A DNA stretch of 64,000 nucleotides. It comes from Paulownia fortunei. Its lineage: Eukaryota > Streptophyta > Magnoliopsida > Lamiales > Paulowniaceae. The stretch's first letter is position 1. Every line of letters begins with the position of its first letter. The notes beneath the pieces were generated by a model. It made no database searches. It saw only the letters and a list, made by a program, of their open reading frames with translations, and was not told the DNA's origin. The stretch is taken from NCBI GenBank assembly GCA_019321725.1, contig CM033111.1, positions 372,001 to 436,000 of the forward strand, written 5' to 3'. Shown here one piece after another: positions 36,063-48,930 of the stretch. The position numbers and the translations under genes are program-made.

Positions 36063-38204
36063 ATGCAATCAGGTGACATGATTTTATCCTTTTTTTTTTT
36101 TTTCGTTTTATCTTGTTTGATTTACGAAAATTAGTTGTAATTCACGTGTTATTTCGTTATGTGAATCAAGCTTTTGCGTAAGATCTCCTATATTTGTTGA
36201 ATTACCTGAGTTCCGTGCATTCTATCGATTAACAATCTCAAAAAAAATTATCCTTTTGCTGAGGTCTACTGAATTTTAATAGGTAGTGGTCGCGCAAATT
36301 CTCTACGGTTTCAGTTTTTATGAGCTTCTGTTTATTATAACATAAATAACAAGCCACGATAGTGAAAGTTGTGAAAAATGAAATATATATATATATATAT
36401 ATATATGTAAAGTTTCAATGAGTTCACAAGATTTTGCGGCTGCCGAATATCCAATGAGTAAGACTTTACGAGGTACTATGTATGGCTGAAGGATGCTTTT
36501 TGGCCTCTGTTGGAGATTTAATGGTGTAAGATTCCCTTGCAAAAGACCTCATTACAGCTGGAAATAAGGATGTTTTGCTAGCTTAAGTGTTTTCTTGATT
36601 TTCTAGAAATTTATGCACCTTTTAAATCTATGATTTAGCAGAGGAAAAAGGAAAAGAAAGATCATAATTAATGAAAATTGGTTTTCATCACATTTTCCTT
36701 TCTAGCAAAAGAAGCATCAATTTGTATAAAAGTTTTCAATGCGGTTGAATATCATGAAAATAATGAAATTAACAAAAATTTAGCTAGGATGTCGGGTAGT
36801 TGTATATGTACAACTATTTGCTTGGTGTTTCCCTCTAAAACCAACGGAAAATGTTTTCTCTTAGTAGTTTCCTCAATTGAATCTAAGATCCGAAGGGAGC
36901 CTTAATTATTCCATGATGCTATGTCCTCTCAAGGGCAACTGGTTCGGTTATGTTACACATATGCATATTTTTCTGAATTTCAGGATATGACATCAATCAT
37001 CTGGCGCGGGAAGCTCAGACTCGGTGGCTAAAGCCAGTTGAAGTGTTTTTCATATTACAAAATTATGAGGAGCACCAGCTCACGCACCAAATCCCTCAAA
37101 AACCTGCTAGTAATATTCATATATTGTTTTTCTCTTTCATTTGTTGAGGTCTTTGTCTCTCCCATGTTCAAGGCTGTGATAAGTATCAATTTTGGTTCCA
37201 TCTCACCAATTCATTGCTTAACAGGTGGATCTTTGTATCTGTTCAACAAGCGAGTGCTAAAATTTTTTCGCAAAGATGGTCATAGTTGGCGTAGAAGGAG
37301 GGATCAGAGAACTATTGCTGAAGCACATGAAAGGCTTAAGGTTGCTTGTGATATCCTTATTTTGGTGTTCATTAGCTTTTTCCTTTTCTTTTCTGTTTCT
37401 TGTGCTTCTCTTTCTTCTTCTTTCTTCTTCTTTTCATCATCATTGGTTGAAAGGCCTTCTCCGATTAAAATGAATTCTATTTTATGATATTTATCAAGAA
37501 TATCCGAATGTAATTTATGAAAAACCGTTTATGATATTTATCAAGAATATCTGAATAATCAAAAACATTAAATGTTTAGAAATACCATTAATTGTTAGCA
37601 CCAGCTTTAAGGCAATCTGGTTCAAAAAATAATGTGCATGAATTTAAAAATATTTAATGTGTTTCTATTTTTTGGGATTTAATCTATAGAACAACCATCT
37701 AAACTTTAACTAAGGAACAGGTAGGTTGGCTGATGTGTGAAGACTAGCATCTCAAATTTGTCGTTTGACATGCCATCTTGCAGTATGAATTACGCCATCA
37801 GAGCTGGTTAACAAGTGGAGTTTACTAGATAGGGTGCTTGTTGTTGTAAAATTGTTTCCTGACAATCTTCTTATTACTAGGTTGGAAATGTGGAAGCCCT
37901 AAACTGTTATTACGCCCATGGAGAGGAGAACCCTAACTTTCAAAGGCGCAGCTACTGGATGTTGGATCCGTAAGTTTGCACATATATTTGAAGTCAGTAT
38001 TTGCCCCATTTAGCTCCTGGTCAGAGCAGTAATTGAGATAAATGTTACAGTGGTAATATTGAAGTATGCATGATGCCTATATCATTAGATTTGTAGTGCT
38101 ATTAGTAGAAGATAATAACTTATGGATGCGGCTGTACATAAGCTTCCAGTCATGACTTATTTCAAGATAGATTATGGCCTAGAATTGTTTATTAATATTC
38201 TTAT

Positions 38205-38261
<57 letters not shown>

Positions 38262-41200
38262 ACTTTTTTAAAAAATAGTTTTTTGTTGTACCAGGGCATA
38301 CGAGCATATTGTTCTTGTTCACTACAGAGATATTGGCAAGGTAAGTCTTCTTGAGCGTAACCATGGGCAAAGCCGATATATTAATTGCAGTTACGTGAGG
38401 TTGTTACCATAATTTTCCATCATTCGAAAGACAATCACTTTGACTGCCAATTTTGCATAGGTTTTTGCTTATTCTTCTGCTTATCAGATATTGAAGGCTC
38501 TGGGTAGAGGTAGTATTGACTTCCCTGATGGAACAAAAATTCTTGTCATTCATGTTGAAAAAATTTGCACTGTAATATCTTTTAGGCAAGTGGATTTCTG
38601 CCTCAAGAACTTCTGGACCAAGCTAAACTTTCAAAATTTCAATCCGATCAGTATATGCTAATGAAAACCATTCTTTATGTACAGGGTCTGTTTGTGTATT
38701 ATTCCATGACTTCTTGCGTTTCATCATTTCAGGGGTTCAACTAGTTAAAAATTGGCAAGATTTATCCAATTTAATTGTGAATTACAGGGAAGGCAGAATG
38801 CTGGATCGACATCTCAATTTTCAACATTATCTTTGTCTACTGTCAGTCCTAGTTCCAACTCTTTTGCAACTGATCAGCCAGACTCTTCTTTTGTCATTGG
38901 TGAATCTTATGAATTGTATCATAATGAATCAAGTCCCAGCTCTGTGGAGATTAGCTCTAATCAAGTCATCAAGAATCATGGGATGAATCAGTTGGATATC
39001 AAAGAGAGAACAGATGAGGTCAGTAGTTCATCACTGCCAAATTTAAGTCAGGCATTACGAAGAATTGAGCAGCAACTGAGTTTAAATGATGATGAGGTGA
39101 AAGAAATGAATACATTCTACATCGAGAATGAGGATTCAAATGATCTAGAAGACGTGCTACTTGGTTATGAATTGTCTGGTCAGACACCAATGGTCCAGAC
39201 AATCTTCTTTCACAGCAATCTGGTACTTACCATTAATCATTTATTTCCTTTTTTCAAGTCAAGTTGTTCTCTGTGTTAATAGAATTAGGAGTGAAACTAA
39301 GAGAGCTGTTACGGATACTAATGGAGCATAACTTTTCAGATGAAGGCGTTCGACAACATCATCAACTCCAAGGGGTCGAAGTTGACATTTGGAAAGAGAT
39401 GCTATACAGCTCCAAGAATTTGCCAAACGCCGAGTCGCAAGCACAATTTGGAGGACATGATGCTCGTAAGATTCCCTCACAGAATAATTTTTGTTTAGTA
39501 ATTTTGGAATCTTTGATTTTGCAAGAACTCTGACAACCATCTTAACCTGCCAGCCTCTATGATTCTCCAAGAAGTAGATTCTTTGAGATATCATGCATAT
39601 TCTCCTATACCACATGCTTATGGGACCACTCCAGACTGCTATTCATCATTATTTGACCAAGATGCATTGGGAATTTCTCTTGAAAACAATATAAGTTTGA
39701 CCATTGCCCAAAAGCAGAAGTTCACTATCCGTGAGATATCTCCAGAGTGGTGTTATACCTCCGAGGGTGCAAAGGTATATCTCATGAAAAAAAAAAAAAA
39801 TAGCAGTAGCTATTACATTATTTCAGATGTAGAATCTTCTCTGTTTGGGATTGAAAATCTTGGGTTTTAAATTGGAACAGATTTTTGGGTGAGTTAAAAA
39901 AGTGAGTATTAGTGTAACTTGCATCTTACTCGGCAAACAAGCGGCCAATAACTTTTTCTGGTTATACCATGTTCTTGAACAAAGCAGATGTCTGTTTTGG
40001 GAAAGATGAAATTATGTTCACACTATCCAATAATAAAAGATGACATCTTCGAGTCTTGGACGAAGGAAATACTTTACAAGCTAAATGTATGTGGCTTATA
40101 TTCATTGTGTTTAGTAGGCAACATGTGTTTTGGTCTCTGTTTGGCCAGTGCTGCATTTCTCTTGCCTGTCTAGATGTGCTTCTTTTCATGCTTCTTCATC
40201 ACTTAAAACAGTATATTATTGGGTAAGTTTGATGTCAGTTTATGCTTATGCTATATAGATACAATATCATGATATGTGTCCTTTGCTCGCACTAGACCAT
40301 GGATAAGTACGTGGTTTTGCTTATTCTAGCTGCAAAAATATATTAAAAATTTTCATCATGAAATTTGTTTCTGGAGTTTCTTCAGTTTTCTGATTATCTT
40401 CCAAAGGTAGCGATTCAAGGTTCAACTTCTACTTGCAGATCATTATTATTGGGTCTTTCCTCTCCAATCCGTCGGAGTGTGCATGGGCATGTATGATTGG
40501 TGACACTGAAGTTCCTGTTCAGATTATTCAGGAAGGTGTCCTCTGCTGCCATGCTCCACCTCACTTGCAGGGAAAAGTCAATATCTGCATTACTTCTGGG
40601 AATCGGGAGTCTTGCAGTGAAGTCAGGGAGCTTGAATATCGTGCTAAGCCTAATGTTTGTACGCACAGTACTCCACCTGAGGCTAATAAGAGTTCAGAAG
40701 AACTCTTGTTGCTTGTCAGATTTGTGCAAATGCTACTATCTGATCTGCTGCCAAAAGGAGATGTCTCTGAATCAAGAATTGATTTGTTGGGCAAATCAAG
40801 AATGGTTGAAGACTCATGGAGCCAAATCCTTGATGCACTGTTAGTTGGCACTTCAACATCATCAAGCACTCTTGATTGGCTTCTGCAAGAACTTCTGAAG
40901 GACAAGTTTGAAGTTTGGCTTTCTTCTAAATTACATAAGAATAACCACAAAGGCTGCTCTTTATCAAAGAAAGAACAAGGTATCATACACATGGTTGCTG
41001 GATTGGGATTTGAATGGGCATTGCAACCAATTCTGAATTCTGGAGTAAGCATTAATTTCCGTGACATTAATGGATGGACAGCACTTCATTGGGCCGCACG
41101 CTTTGGGAGGTGTGTTTATTTTGTTCCAAAAAATTTCTTTTGATACATGTTTCCAAAGGAATTTTCATATGGTTATACACTATACATTGATGGTCTAGGA

Positions 41201-43390
41201 AGAGGAAGGGTAGAGAGTTTTTGCTGTGGGCTTTTTATGATTATGTTTGATCCAAAACCCTCCCAATCTCAATGGAAAATGTGAAAGGAAATTTAACCCC
41301 AATTTCTGATTGCTTCAAGTCCTTTTTGGTACTCGCACCTAAATCCAGTTAAACTGTTGTATCATAGTTTCACAACCCAACTTTTCAATTTTAAGTGATT
41401 CATGACAAAACAAGATTATGTATTTTTTGTTGAATTTTCTACAGATCGTGTACCTGGAAAAAAACATTTCAGAAATTGATGAACATTCAGGTTGAGCTGT
41501 TGATATTTTCCTGATCAACCAGCTCATATAACACTATTTTGTGTTCAAATCTTGTTTATGTTTCAAAAGGAGCGGAAAATTGAATCTGCTGGTCCATGTT
41601 AGTGTCACCATAAGAAAAGCTTTTACTGATAAATCATGTATTTTTCTGGAAAAAAATAACTTTAAATGCTACATTTGTGACAGGGAAAAGATGGTTGCTG
41701 CTCTCATAGCATCTGGTGCATCAGCTGGAGCAGTTACAGATCCCAATTCGCAAGACCCTACTGGTAAAACACCGGCATCAATTGCTGCTACCTGTGGCCA
41801 CAGGGGACTTGCAGGTTATCTTTCAGAAGTTGCACTAACCAGTCACCTTTCATCCCTCATACTGGAGGAAAGTGAGCTATCTAAAGGATCTGCTGCCTTG
41901 GAAGCAGAAAGAACAGTAAATAGTTTATCAAAGGAAAGTTCCTCTGCAAATGAGGATCAGGTTTCTCTTAGGCATACTCTGGCTGCGGTTCGGAATGCTG
42001 CTCAGGCCGCTGCACGTATACAATCTGCATTTCGTGCTCATTCATTCCGGAAGAGGCAGCAGATAGAAGCTACAGTTGCGAGTGCTGGTGCTAGTGGAGA
42101 TGAATACTCTATATTAGCAAATGACATTCAGGGGCTTTCAGCTGCATCAAAGTTGGCATTCCGCAATGCACGTGACTACAACTCGGCTGCTTTATCTATT
42201 CAAAAGAAATACAGAGGCTGGAAAGGAAGGAAAGACTTCCTTGCATTGCGCCAGAAAGTTGTGAAGATACAGGTGTGTCACTTCTTGTCAAGTAAAAACA
42301 TGTTTATGACCATCACACAAAAAGGCTTAGTTATTCAGCTTCAGGCTGAGATAAGAAAATTCAATGATTATAGTGTTACTGATTAACTCGCACCATTTTA
42401 TGACCTAGTGCCTTCTCTGTCTACTTCTTTTGGATGAGGGCTGTAACAACAAGAATCATCAATGTGTTGATGTATTGGAGAGGATGAGCAGTTTTAGCTG
42501 AATAAAATAAGGGTCAGATAATTCTTCTTGTAAAGAATCTAAGGGTAAAAGACTATCAACCTCAATTCAGCATATAAATCTATAGGTAAAGATTTGGAGA
42601 AAAGAGGTTCTTATGAAATAATTTAGACCTCTGATACCAGATCTTCTAAAAATAACTTGCTTTGGTGGATGTATGCGCATTTCTTTTTACAATGTGTATT
42701 TTGTTTGCCTAAAACTGATAAATCAGAAAAGGCACCTTCAAATTGCTAGTATCTTTCTGCGGACATACATATTGTTTTACCCCATAGAATGTATATTTAG
42801 CTTCTGGAAAATACAGGGGCAGATAGCAATGTGGAGCTTGCCTCAGAATAGCCATACTCAAATGCTAATATTGGAACACCCACTTTAGACACTAATCTTG
42901 TTCTCGTCAGTGCAGGCTTATGTGAGGGGCTATCAAGTTAGGAAGAATTATAAGGTTTGTTGGGCAGTTGGTATACTGGAGAAGGTTATATTAAGGTGGC
43001 GCCGACGAGGTGTTGGTCTACGGGGATTTCGACATGACTCAGAATCTATTGACGAAAGTGAGGATGAAGACATCCTTAAGGTGTTTCGCAAGCAGAAAGT
43101 GGATGAAGCTATTGATGAAGCTGTCTCTAGAGTGCTATCTATGGTCGAATCTCCAGAGGCGCGCCAGCAATATCATCGCATTCTTGAAAAATATCGTCAA
43201 GCTAAGGTAATTACAGCTTCATAGAAAATCAAATTTCGATGCTTTATAGTTTCTTAATCTGCTTCTATTGATCCTATAATTCTGGCAGGCTGAGCTTGAA
43301 AGCGCCGAGTCTGATACAGCATCTTCTTCTCGTCCTGACATTTCTTTATATCATGGGATTTCCCATATGGAAAATGATGAGATTTACTAG
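36063..43390 (+). CDS. CAMTA4: CAMTA4-type calmodulin-binding transcription activator
   Basis: CAMTAs are nuclear, calmodulin-regulated transcription factors that bind CGCG-type sites and act in calcium-linked stress responses. Twelve coding exons: 36063-36072, 36984-37109, 37225-37340, 37881-37969, 38295-38340, 38788-39178 (or to 39222), 39340-39465, 39554-39774, 40439-41109, 41684-42272, 42916-43206, 43289-43390. The product is about 925 residues. The CG-1 DNA-binding domain fills about 1-128 (TRWLKPVEV, FFRKDGHSW, CYYAHGEENPNF, HIVLVHYRD). A TIG/IPT domain is at about 375-465, ankyrin repeats at about 565-660 (GWTALHWAARFG), IQ motifs at about 690-820 (AARIQSAFRAHSFRKRQ, SIQKKYRGWKGRKDF, KIQAYVRGYQVRKNY), then a calmodulin-binding segment WAVGILEKVILRWRRRGVGL. 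The tail EDEDILKVFRKQKVD and EARQQYHR matches CAMTA4 rather than CAMTA5/6. The 3' end of exon 6 is uncertain: the natural donor at 39223 gives a frame break (see findings). CT-rich leader at 35871-35886. Confidence 0.93.
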
Positions 43391-43593
43391 TTAACGTAGT
43401 TGCAGTTTCTGGTCATTCAAAAGTTCGCTTGCTTCTGTAATTGTCTCTTCCAGTTTGAGGTCTGTGTAGAAAAAAGAAAAGTAATTATGCTCATGATTTG
43501 ATTTTCATTGTAAATGTTATGCTAAACTATGGTATTTTAATTTGTTAATTGATGGCCAAGCACAAGGTGGCTTAGGGTATAAAGATTTGATTG

Positions 43594-43599
43594 AATAAA
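43594..43599 (+). terminator. Candidate CAMTA4 poly(A) signal
   Basis: AATAAA about 200 bases after the stop codon. The only support is position and motif. Confidence 0.45.
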
Positions 43600-44189
43600 G
43601 GAAAACAAACAACATATCTGGGCATTGCCAGTCTTCTACTCGATTAACAGCAAATGTTATGCGAACTTTGATTGTCCATTCTTCTTGCGCTTCTAAAATA
43701 GTACAAGCTCGCTATACCATAGGAAATTTTTTATTTGAAACCCGTTTTCGAAAATTAATGCGGATAATTGGGATCCTGTTATGTGCAGTGCATGCATTTA
43801 GTTGAGTATCTTTTAAAATAATACAATTCGATTATCATCTAAAATGAGTGATTTTATTTTGTTCTAAAATAAAATAATGCAATTCGACTATCTTCAAAAA
43901 TTATTGATTTTGTTCAAATGAAATGAAAGTGAAATGGCGATATCAAGGAGGAGACCATTTATGGTAGCTATCAATTCGATCAGCTATTCAATGTTAGCGC
44001 CCATGGTCAGCAGTCCAATTTTAAAGGAGAGAATATATATTTAAAAAATCATTTGCAAGACCCAAAAAAGAAAAATCTTGAAAACCAAAAGAGGTAGTAG
44101 AATTATGAATAAGACGTGTCAACAGCCGCATCTCTCTTAGGGCCTAGGCATCTCATCATCACGTCTTTAGTTTATAGATAGAAGCAGCT

Positions 44190-44190
<1 letters not shown>

Positions 44191-44226
<36 letters not shown>
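44191..44226. repeat. (GA)n tract directly abutting a start codon
   Basis: About 18 GA units end at 44226, and the ATG of the next gene begins at 44227. GAGA-type repeats are common in plant 5' leaders. Confidence 0.95.
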
Positions 44227-44231
<5 letters not shown>

Positions 44232-45031
44232 ATCAGACAAAAATGTTGAGATAATACAGAAAGCCATAAGAAAACTAATGGAGGAGGAAGAAATTAACGC
44301 GGAAACATCGTCATCCCATGACAGTTTTGTGGCAGTACATGAGGAGGATAATGAAAAAGCCAGCGGCAGCCGCCGCCACCAACGGCAGCTCCTCTCCAAA
44401 CTGCTGTCTGAGGTAGCATATTTATTCATATTTAGAGAGTAAATAAAAGTTAGTTAATAGGAACGGGAATTTCTATGGTGACAGTTAAGAGTCATTCATT
44501 TTTAACTTACTTTGAAGTAAATTGAAACGGGAATTTCTACAATTTTACATTCTTGCTTATTGCCAGCTAGAGTCATTGGAAGAAGATAACAATGCTACTG
44601 AAGAATCCAAACAAGAAGCTAATGCAGCAAATACGTTGTCTTCAGAAATTGATGAAAAGATGCAAACCCCAAAGGAAGTTGTTAGTTGCAGTAATGAAGA
44701 GATAATCAAAGAACTGAAGAATGTAAAGAAGCAGAATTTGATCACTCACTGCCTTCTCACAGCTATGATTGTACTCACCCTAGCCTGGCAACTCTCTGAG
44801 GTTTCCCTCATTTTGAAAATCAAAGATGGATTGAGCAATCCCCTCAAATCCGTTGGCGGAATAATCAGAGGATTTTTTAAAAGCCGCCCTCAAGTTAATG
44901 TTCAAGATGTGATGAAACAGGCATCCGAGATGCAAAAACAGGTTATTGAACCCACCTCTCTTCCCGGGCTCAAAATTCCAGAGCTTCCCCACTTGGAATT
45001 GCCAGGTTTTGACACAAGCGACGAGGACTAG
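44227..45031 (+). CDS. Acidic single-TM protein of unknown function
   Basis: Two exons, 44227-44412 (62 codons) and 44567-45031, join in phase 0 at GAG|GTAGCA and GCCAG|CTAGAG to give 216 residues. The N-terminal half is strongly acidic (MEEEEINAE, LESLEEDNNATEES). A helix-forming charged segment NEEIIKELKNVKKQN precedes one hydrophobic segment of about 20 residues (HCLLTAMIVLTLAWQLSEVS, about 122-141). The C-terminal part is amphipathic and ends in a proline-rich tail (LPGLKIPELPHLELPGF) with acidic residues last (DTSDED). The form suggests a membrane-anchored protein with a cytosolic or lumenal coil. I do not recognise the family. An in-frame ATG at 44522 lies in the intron and is not used. 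Confidence 0.75.
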
Positions 45032-45698
45032 ACTAGATTTGCTCGTGGGGTTTAGAACAAGGAAAAGAGATTGAAATCCTTGTTCAAGGTTTAGTTGTTT
45101 ACCAATCCTTTTACAACTGCTAGATAATCATCTGCTGGAAGGTGGAAGGAAAAAGGGATAGCAGTGTTGTGGAACTTGTTATACGTTGCACCCATAATTG
45201 TACATTATGTTATGCTAAATGTATCGACGTTCAAATTGCCTTAATTAGGACAAGCCTCACCAATTGCCTAGGAGCTTAAGGAATAGATTAAAGACATGCC
45301 AGGAGTTGAGCGGCAACATTGATTCTAGCATATTTCATAAAACATGTACAGCTGCTACAGTAAGATACTCTGTGGCATACATTGCATTCAAATGACCTAC
45401 TTTAAGCTAATGCAGGTTTGAAAGTTTTCATGGTGTATGCAAACCACCAAAGTCATCAATCTAGAATAAAATGCAAATTAAACTTTTGGTAAGCTAATAT
45501 AATCATAAAAGTAACTCTCAATCATGTAATAATGCAGCAAAAGTACAAGAAGTAAACAAATTTGTCCAATCCCCAAAAAAGTCCTTGGTATTCATTTCAA
45601 CAAGAGTCTTAACACACCAATAAACGAACAATATTTGTGTTCAAGACCACTCAGGCAACGGATAACTTCCCCATTATCTGGTGAACAGATGCACGCTC
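45032..45698. other. Convergent 3' regions of two genes
   Basis: This gap lies between the plus-strand stop at 45031 and the minus-strand NTF2 stop at 45699, so it holds both 3' UTRs. No coding sequence or RNA gene seen. Confidence 0.6.
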
Positions 45699-47455
45699 TT
45701 ATGCATAGTTCAGCCGGAAGATGTCATTCAACACATAAAAGCTGCCCTGAGGTGTTGGCATCAGATGGAACATCTGTAAACAAACAAAAAGATGCATCAT
45801 TTACAAATACCAAAAAGATGAGTAACAATTTCTTTTTTTTTTTTTTTTTTTTTGGACGGGAACAAGTAACAAGCTCATATATATGTTAAAAAGAGTAAGA
45901 ACCTAAACATTTATAGTTGCTTTTCACACATTTAATCACAGAAAAGAAGCAATAGTTATAAATTTCAATTCAAAATTTGACAAGTGTTTCCCCTATAATG
46001 TCTACCATAATTTTTTGCCATACTTTTGCAATGGCATTAATCAAATTCTTCATTCATAATCTGGTGTTACAAAAATTGGTGGATGTAAGCTCAAACTGCT
46101 TTCATAAACATTAGTGCGTCTCCATTCATTACACTCCACATTCCCTCAATCCATCAAACAAAGGGGAAAGAAAAAGGGAAAAACTATAACTGTTTCTTTG
46201 GCTTTAGAATTAAGTCCAAGGATTTCAAATATATCTGAATGCATGAACTAATTCACTAACCATATCTTTAAACCATTTTCAATTCATTATGATGGTCACA
46301 ATCATCATATAAATTCAGCCATTTTTATGTGCTACTGATTGCCAACTTAATTTGGCTTTGTTAAATAAGATGGGTTTAAATCCTTCACACTAATCTTTAA
46401 CCAGACAACTGATACAATTTAAACCAATCCATTTGAAATCTATCCTATGCCCTCAAATCTAATAATCCACATGCAAAATTAAACTGCAAGACCAGTCTTC
46501 ACATATCCATCCATCCATCCAAATGCTAAGAGAAAACTGTACTCACATATATAATTTACTGAGAAATTCCCAATTACAAACTGCAATAACCTAGAATACC
46601 AATAAGCATGATAATCACGGGAGAAATTAACAATTTTCCTAAAATTATGTTTTAACTCAACATCCTCAAAAAGAAGTTTCCACTACTACCATTTAGATGC
46701 AACAACAAAGAAGCCTCAATCAAACATTAGCTGCAATAAGCATTTACTCATAAATCAAAAAGAGAAATATATTTGACCTTATCACGACAAAATACGTTAA
46801 CTTCTGAAATGAACTTCAAGTAGAACCATCAGCCACCAAAAATGAACATTGCTTCTGGTCATTTAACTATTTCAATCTTCTCCAGCCACGTTTCAGACAG
46901 TAATTTGATTTTCTAAATTTTATTCTCACATAAAGATTTGCAACAAAACTAGCTTTTTTAACTCAAATCAAACTTTGAATATAAAACATTGATTAATCCC
47001 GGACTTCATAGTTCATACTCCGGCATTAATCGATAAATCCCTGTATACACATCCACAGCAAATCCACAAAAAAAAAAAAAAAAAAAATCGACAAGAATAC
47101 ACAAAAACACAAAGTCACACTTCAAAAATGAATTAACAATAACAACTTGCCTGGCTAAACTTGAGCGCATGCTGCTCGCCGGCCAGCTGAAGATTGCCAG
47201 AAACAAAAACAAGCATTCCACCAACAGGGCCGAGGGCTGGCAATCGACGGTGGTGATGTGATGCTGGCACTGCTGAAACGGCAAACTGGTAAGCTTTGCA
47301 GTAATACTTTGGGCGCCCTGGAATTTCTGGCCCTCAAAAGTCAGCATTGATGAGTCCTGGTACAGGTTCGCAAGCCCGGCTCGGTTTGTATCGAATGTCG
47401 AATAATAATGCTCCACGAACGCCTTAGCCACAGCGTCTGGATCCATCGCCGCCAT
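45699..47455 (-). CDS. NTF2: Nuclear transport factor 2, with a one-base frame break
   Basis: NTF2 carries RanGDP into the nucleus through FG-nucleoporins. Exon 1 is 47455 down to 47151, exon 2 is 45773 down to 45699. Exon 1 starts MAAMDPDAVAKAFVEHYYST and continues TNRAGLANLYQ, MLTFEGQKFQG, AKLTSLPFQQCQHH and TVDCQPS. Exon 2 gives MFHLMPTPQGSFYV, then LNDIFRLNYA and stop. In exon 1, near 47227-47232, one base is missing: before it the frame matches NTF2, after it the family sequence (GGMLVFVSGNLQLAGEQHA) continues in another frame. The spliced length is 380 nt, one short of the 381 needed for 126 residues. The intron donor is GC (CAG|GCAAGT). Either a sequencing error in a short G/C run or a true null allele; a working gene is likelier given the intact rest. 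Confidence 0.92.
47227..47232 (-). other. Site of the NTF2 frame break
   Basis: Minus-strand reading is CAG CCC TCG GCC CTG, where NTF2 proteins have a glycine followed by a GGMLVF block. One more G or C in the GGCCC run would restore a continuous frame of family length. Confidence 0.8.
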
Positions 47456-47865
47456 CAGATGTTCTAACTCTTTTACCCTTCCGGCGGACGCGGCGTTCGT
47501 TCGTTGCCTATGCTGCTGCTGGGAAGGACTAAGGAGGGGTTTTTTAAGATACGGTTGGGGGTAAATTTGTCAGAGCACATTGTGGCGTCTTTTGAACGCT
47601 TAATCTTGTTTTTTGAAGTTGTTCCCTCTTCCTTTGGCTTTTGAGTGTGTATTTCTTTCTTTTTATTTTCAAAACATTTTTTTTTTCTTTCTGAAATAGG
47701 TTTTAAATTTTGAAGATCTAAAAAGTGATATGGGTTTTACATATTTATAGTAAATAATATTATGATTTCACATTAAACAAGGAAAATATTTTTGAAAAAA
47801 AATATCGGGTGTGCTTCAAGAAGAGTTCAGATTAAAAACACTAAAAAAGAAAAGCAAAGGTAACA

Positions 47866-47947
47866 CGTCGACAGCAGGGTTCGAACCTGCGCGGGCGAAG
47901 CCCAACAGATTTCAAGTCTGTCTCCTTAACCACTCGGACATATCGAC
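47866..47947 (-). tRNA. tRNA-Ser(UGA)
   Basis: The 82-base minus-strand gene has a 7-bp acceptor stem (GTCGATA with TGTCGAC, one G-T pair), discriminator G, anticodon loop CTTGAAA with anticodon TGA, a long class II variable arm (TGGGCTTCGCCCG) and a T arm with GGTTCGAACC, the B box. The A box region reads TGGTTAAGG. No intron. The downstream minus strand has TTTTCTTTTTT, a Pol III terminator. A nuclear elongator serine tRNA, not an organellar insertion judging by its plant cytosolic form (inference). Confidence 0.97.
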
Positions 47948-48930
47948 CATCTGAACATTCGGGTATTATTTTCAAATAGAAGCACCTTTGTCCATTCTGC
48001 TTGTCTCGTTGTTGTATATGAAAAATACACAAATCCTTAAAATTTGCAGTGTCATACCAAAAGAAAAAAGTACAACCATTATAGATCTCTTTTCAGTCCA
48101 TTAGGGAAATCGCTTTTTATTTATCATATATTTTAGTACTTCACTAATTACACCAGACCCTAAAGTACTAGGAAATGCATTCAGAAGTTGGTAACAGAAT
48201 CGAACCCAGTTAGTCTCTTGTTCAAGATCGCACCTTTTTCGTTCACTATATTCAATACACAGGTTCACCACACAAACAAACATTTGGCAGATCATAAAAT
48301 CCCTGCTCCAATGAGTAAATTGGCTACAAATAATACTACCCCCATCAGCTCTTCTCTTTTATTCAATCTCCAAATTTACATATACTATAATACATTTTCT
48401 ACATGCTACATTGTTTCACATTTGTGTAGAACTAATCTAATTGCTATCATACAAATGAAACTCCAAGCCTGTAGGACTTCACTGGTAAGCAATGGTCTCT
48501 CACTGCAATTAATATAACTTTGGTTCATTCCAAACGAGGATGGAAACTAATCTATACCCAATTCAGCCCATCAAATCCCAGTGCAGACTCTTGGAAGAAA
48601 AGAGATTGATGCTACATGAAAGACAAATGAGATCCCTTGTCCAGTCCACAAAAGAAATCTCCACAAAGAATCTTGACCTTTATATATACATTCTCCTTTA
48701 ACTGAAGAAAAACGTTTTCCTGCATAAATGAAGGCAATGCAGAGACATTGATCATGCGCTCGTACTTTACGTTAATAACTAAGGAAAGAGTTCTAACAGA
48801 AATCAAAAGATCATCAGGTTAATGGCATACTCACAATTGGGAAATATGCACAACCAATTTATAGACTGTGTGATGCCTCTCAAAAAACAGGCATTTTGCT
48901 TGCATCATCAGCATCAACTAGAAAGTTCTT

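Noticed and set aside
40561..41067. 168-codon minus-strand frame
   Set aside because: Shadow of CAMTA4 exon 9, which is clearly coding on the plus strand.
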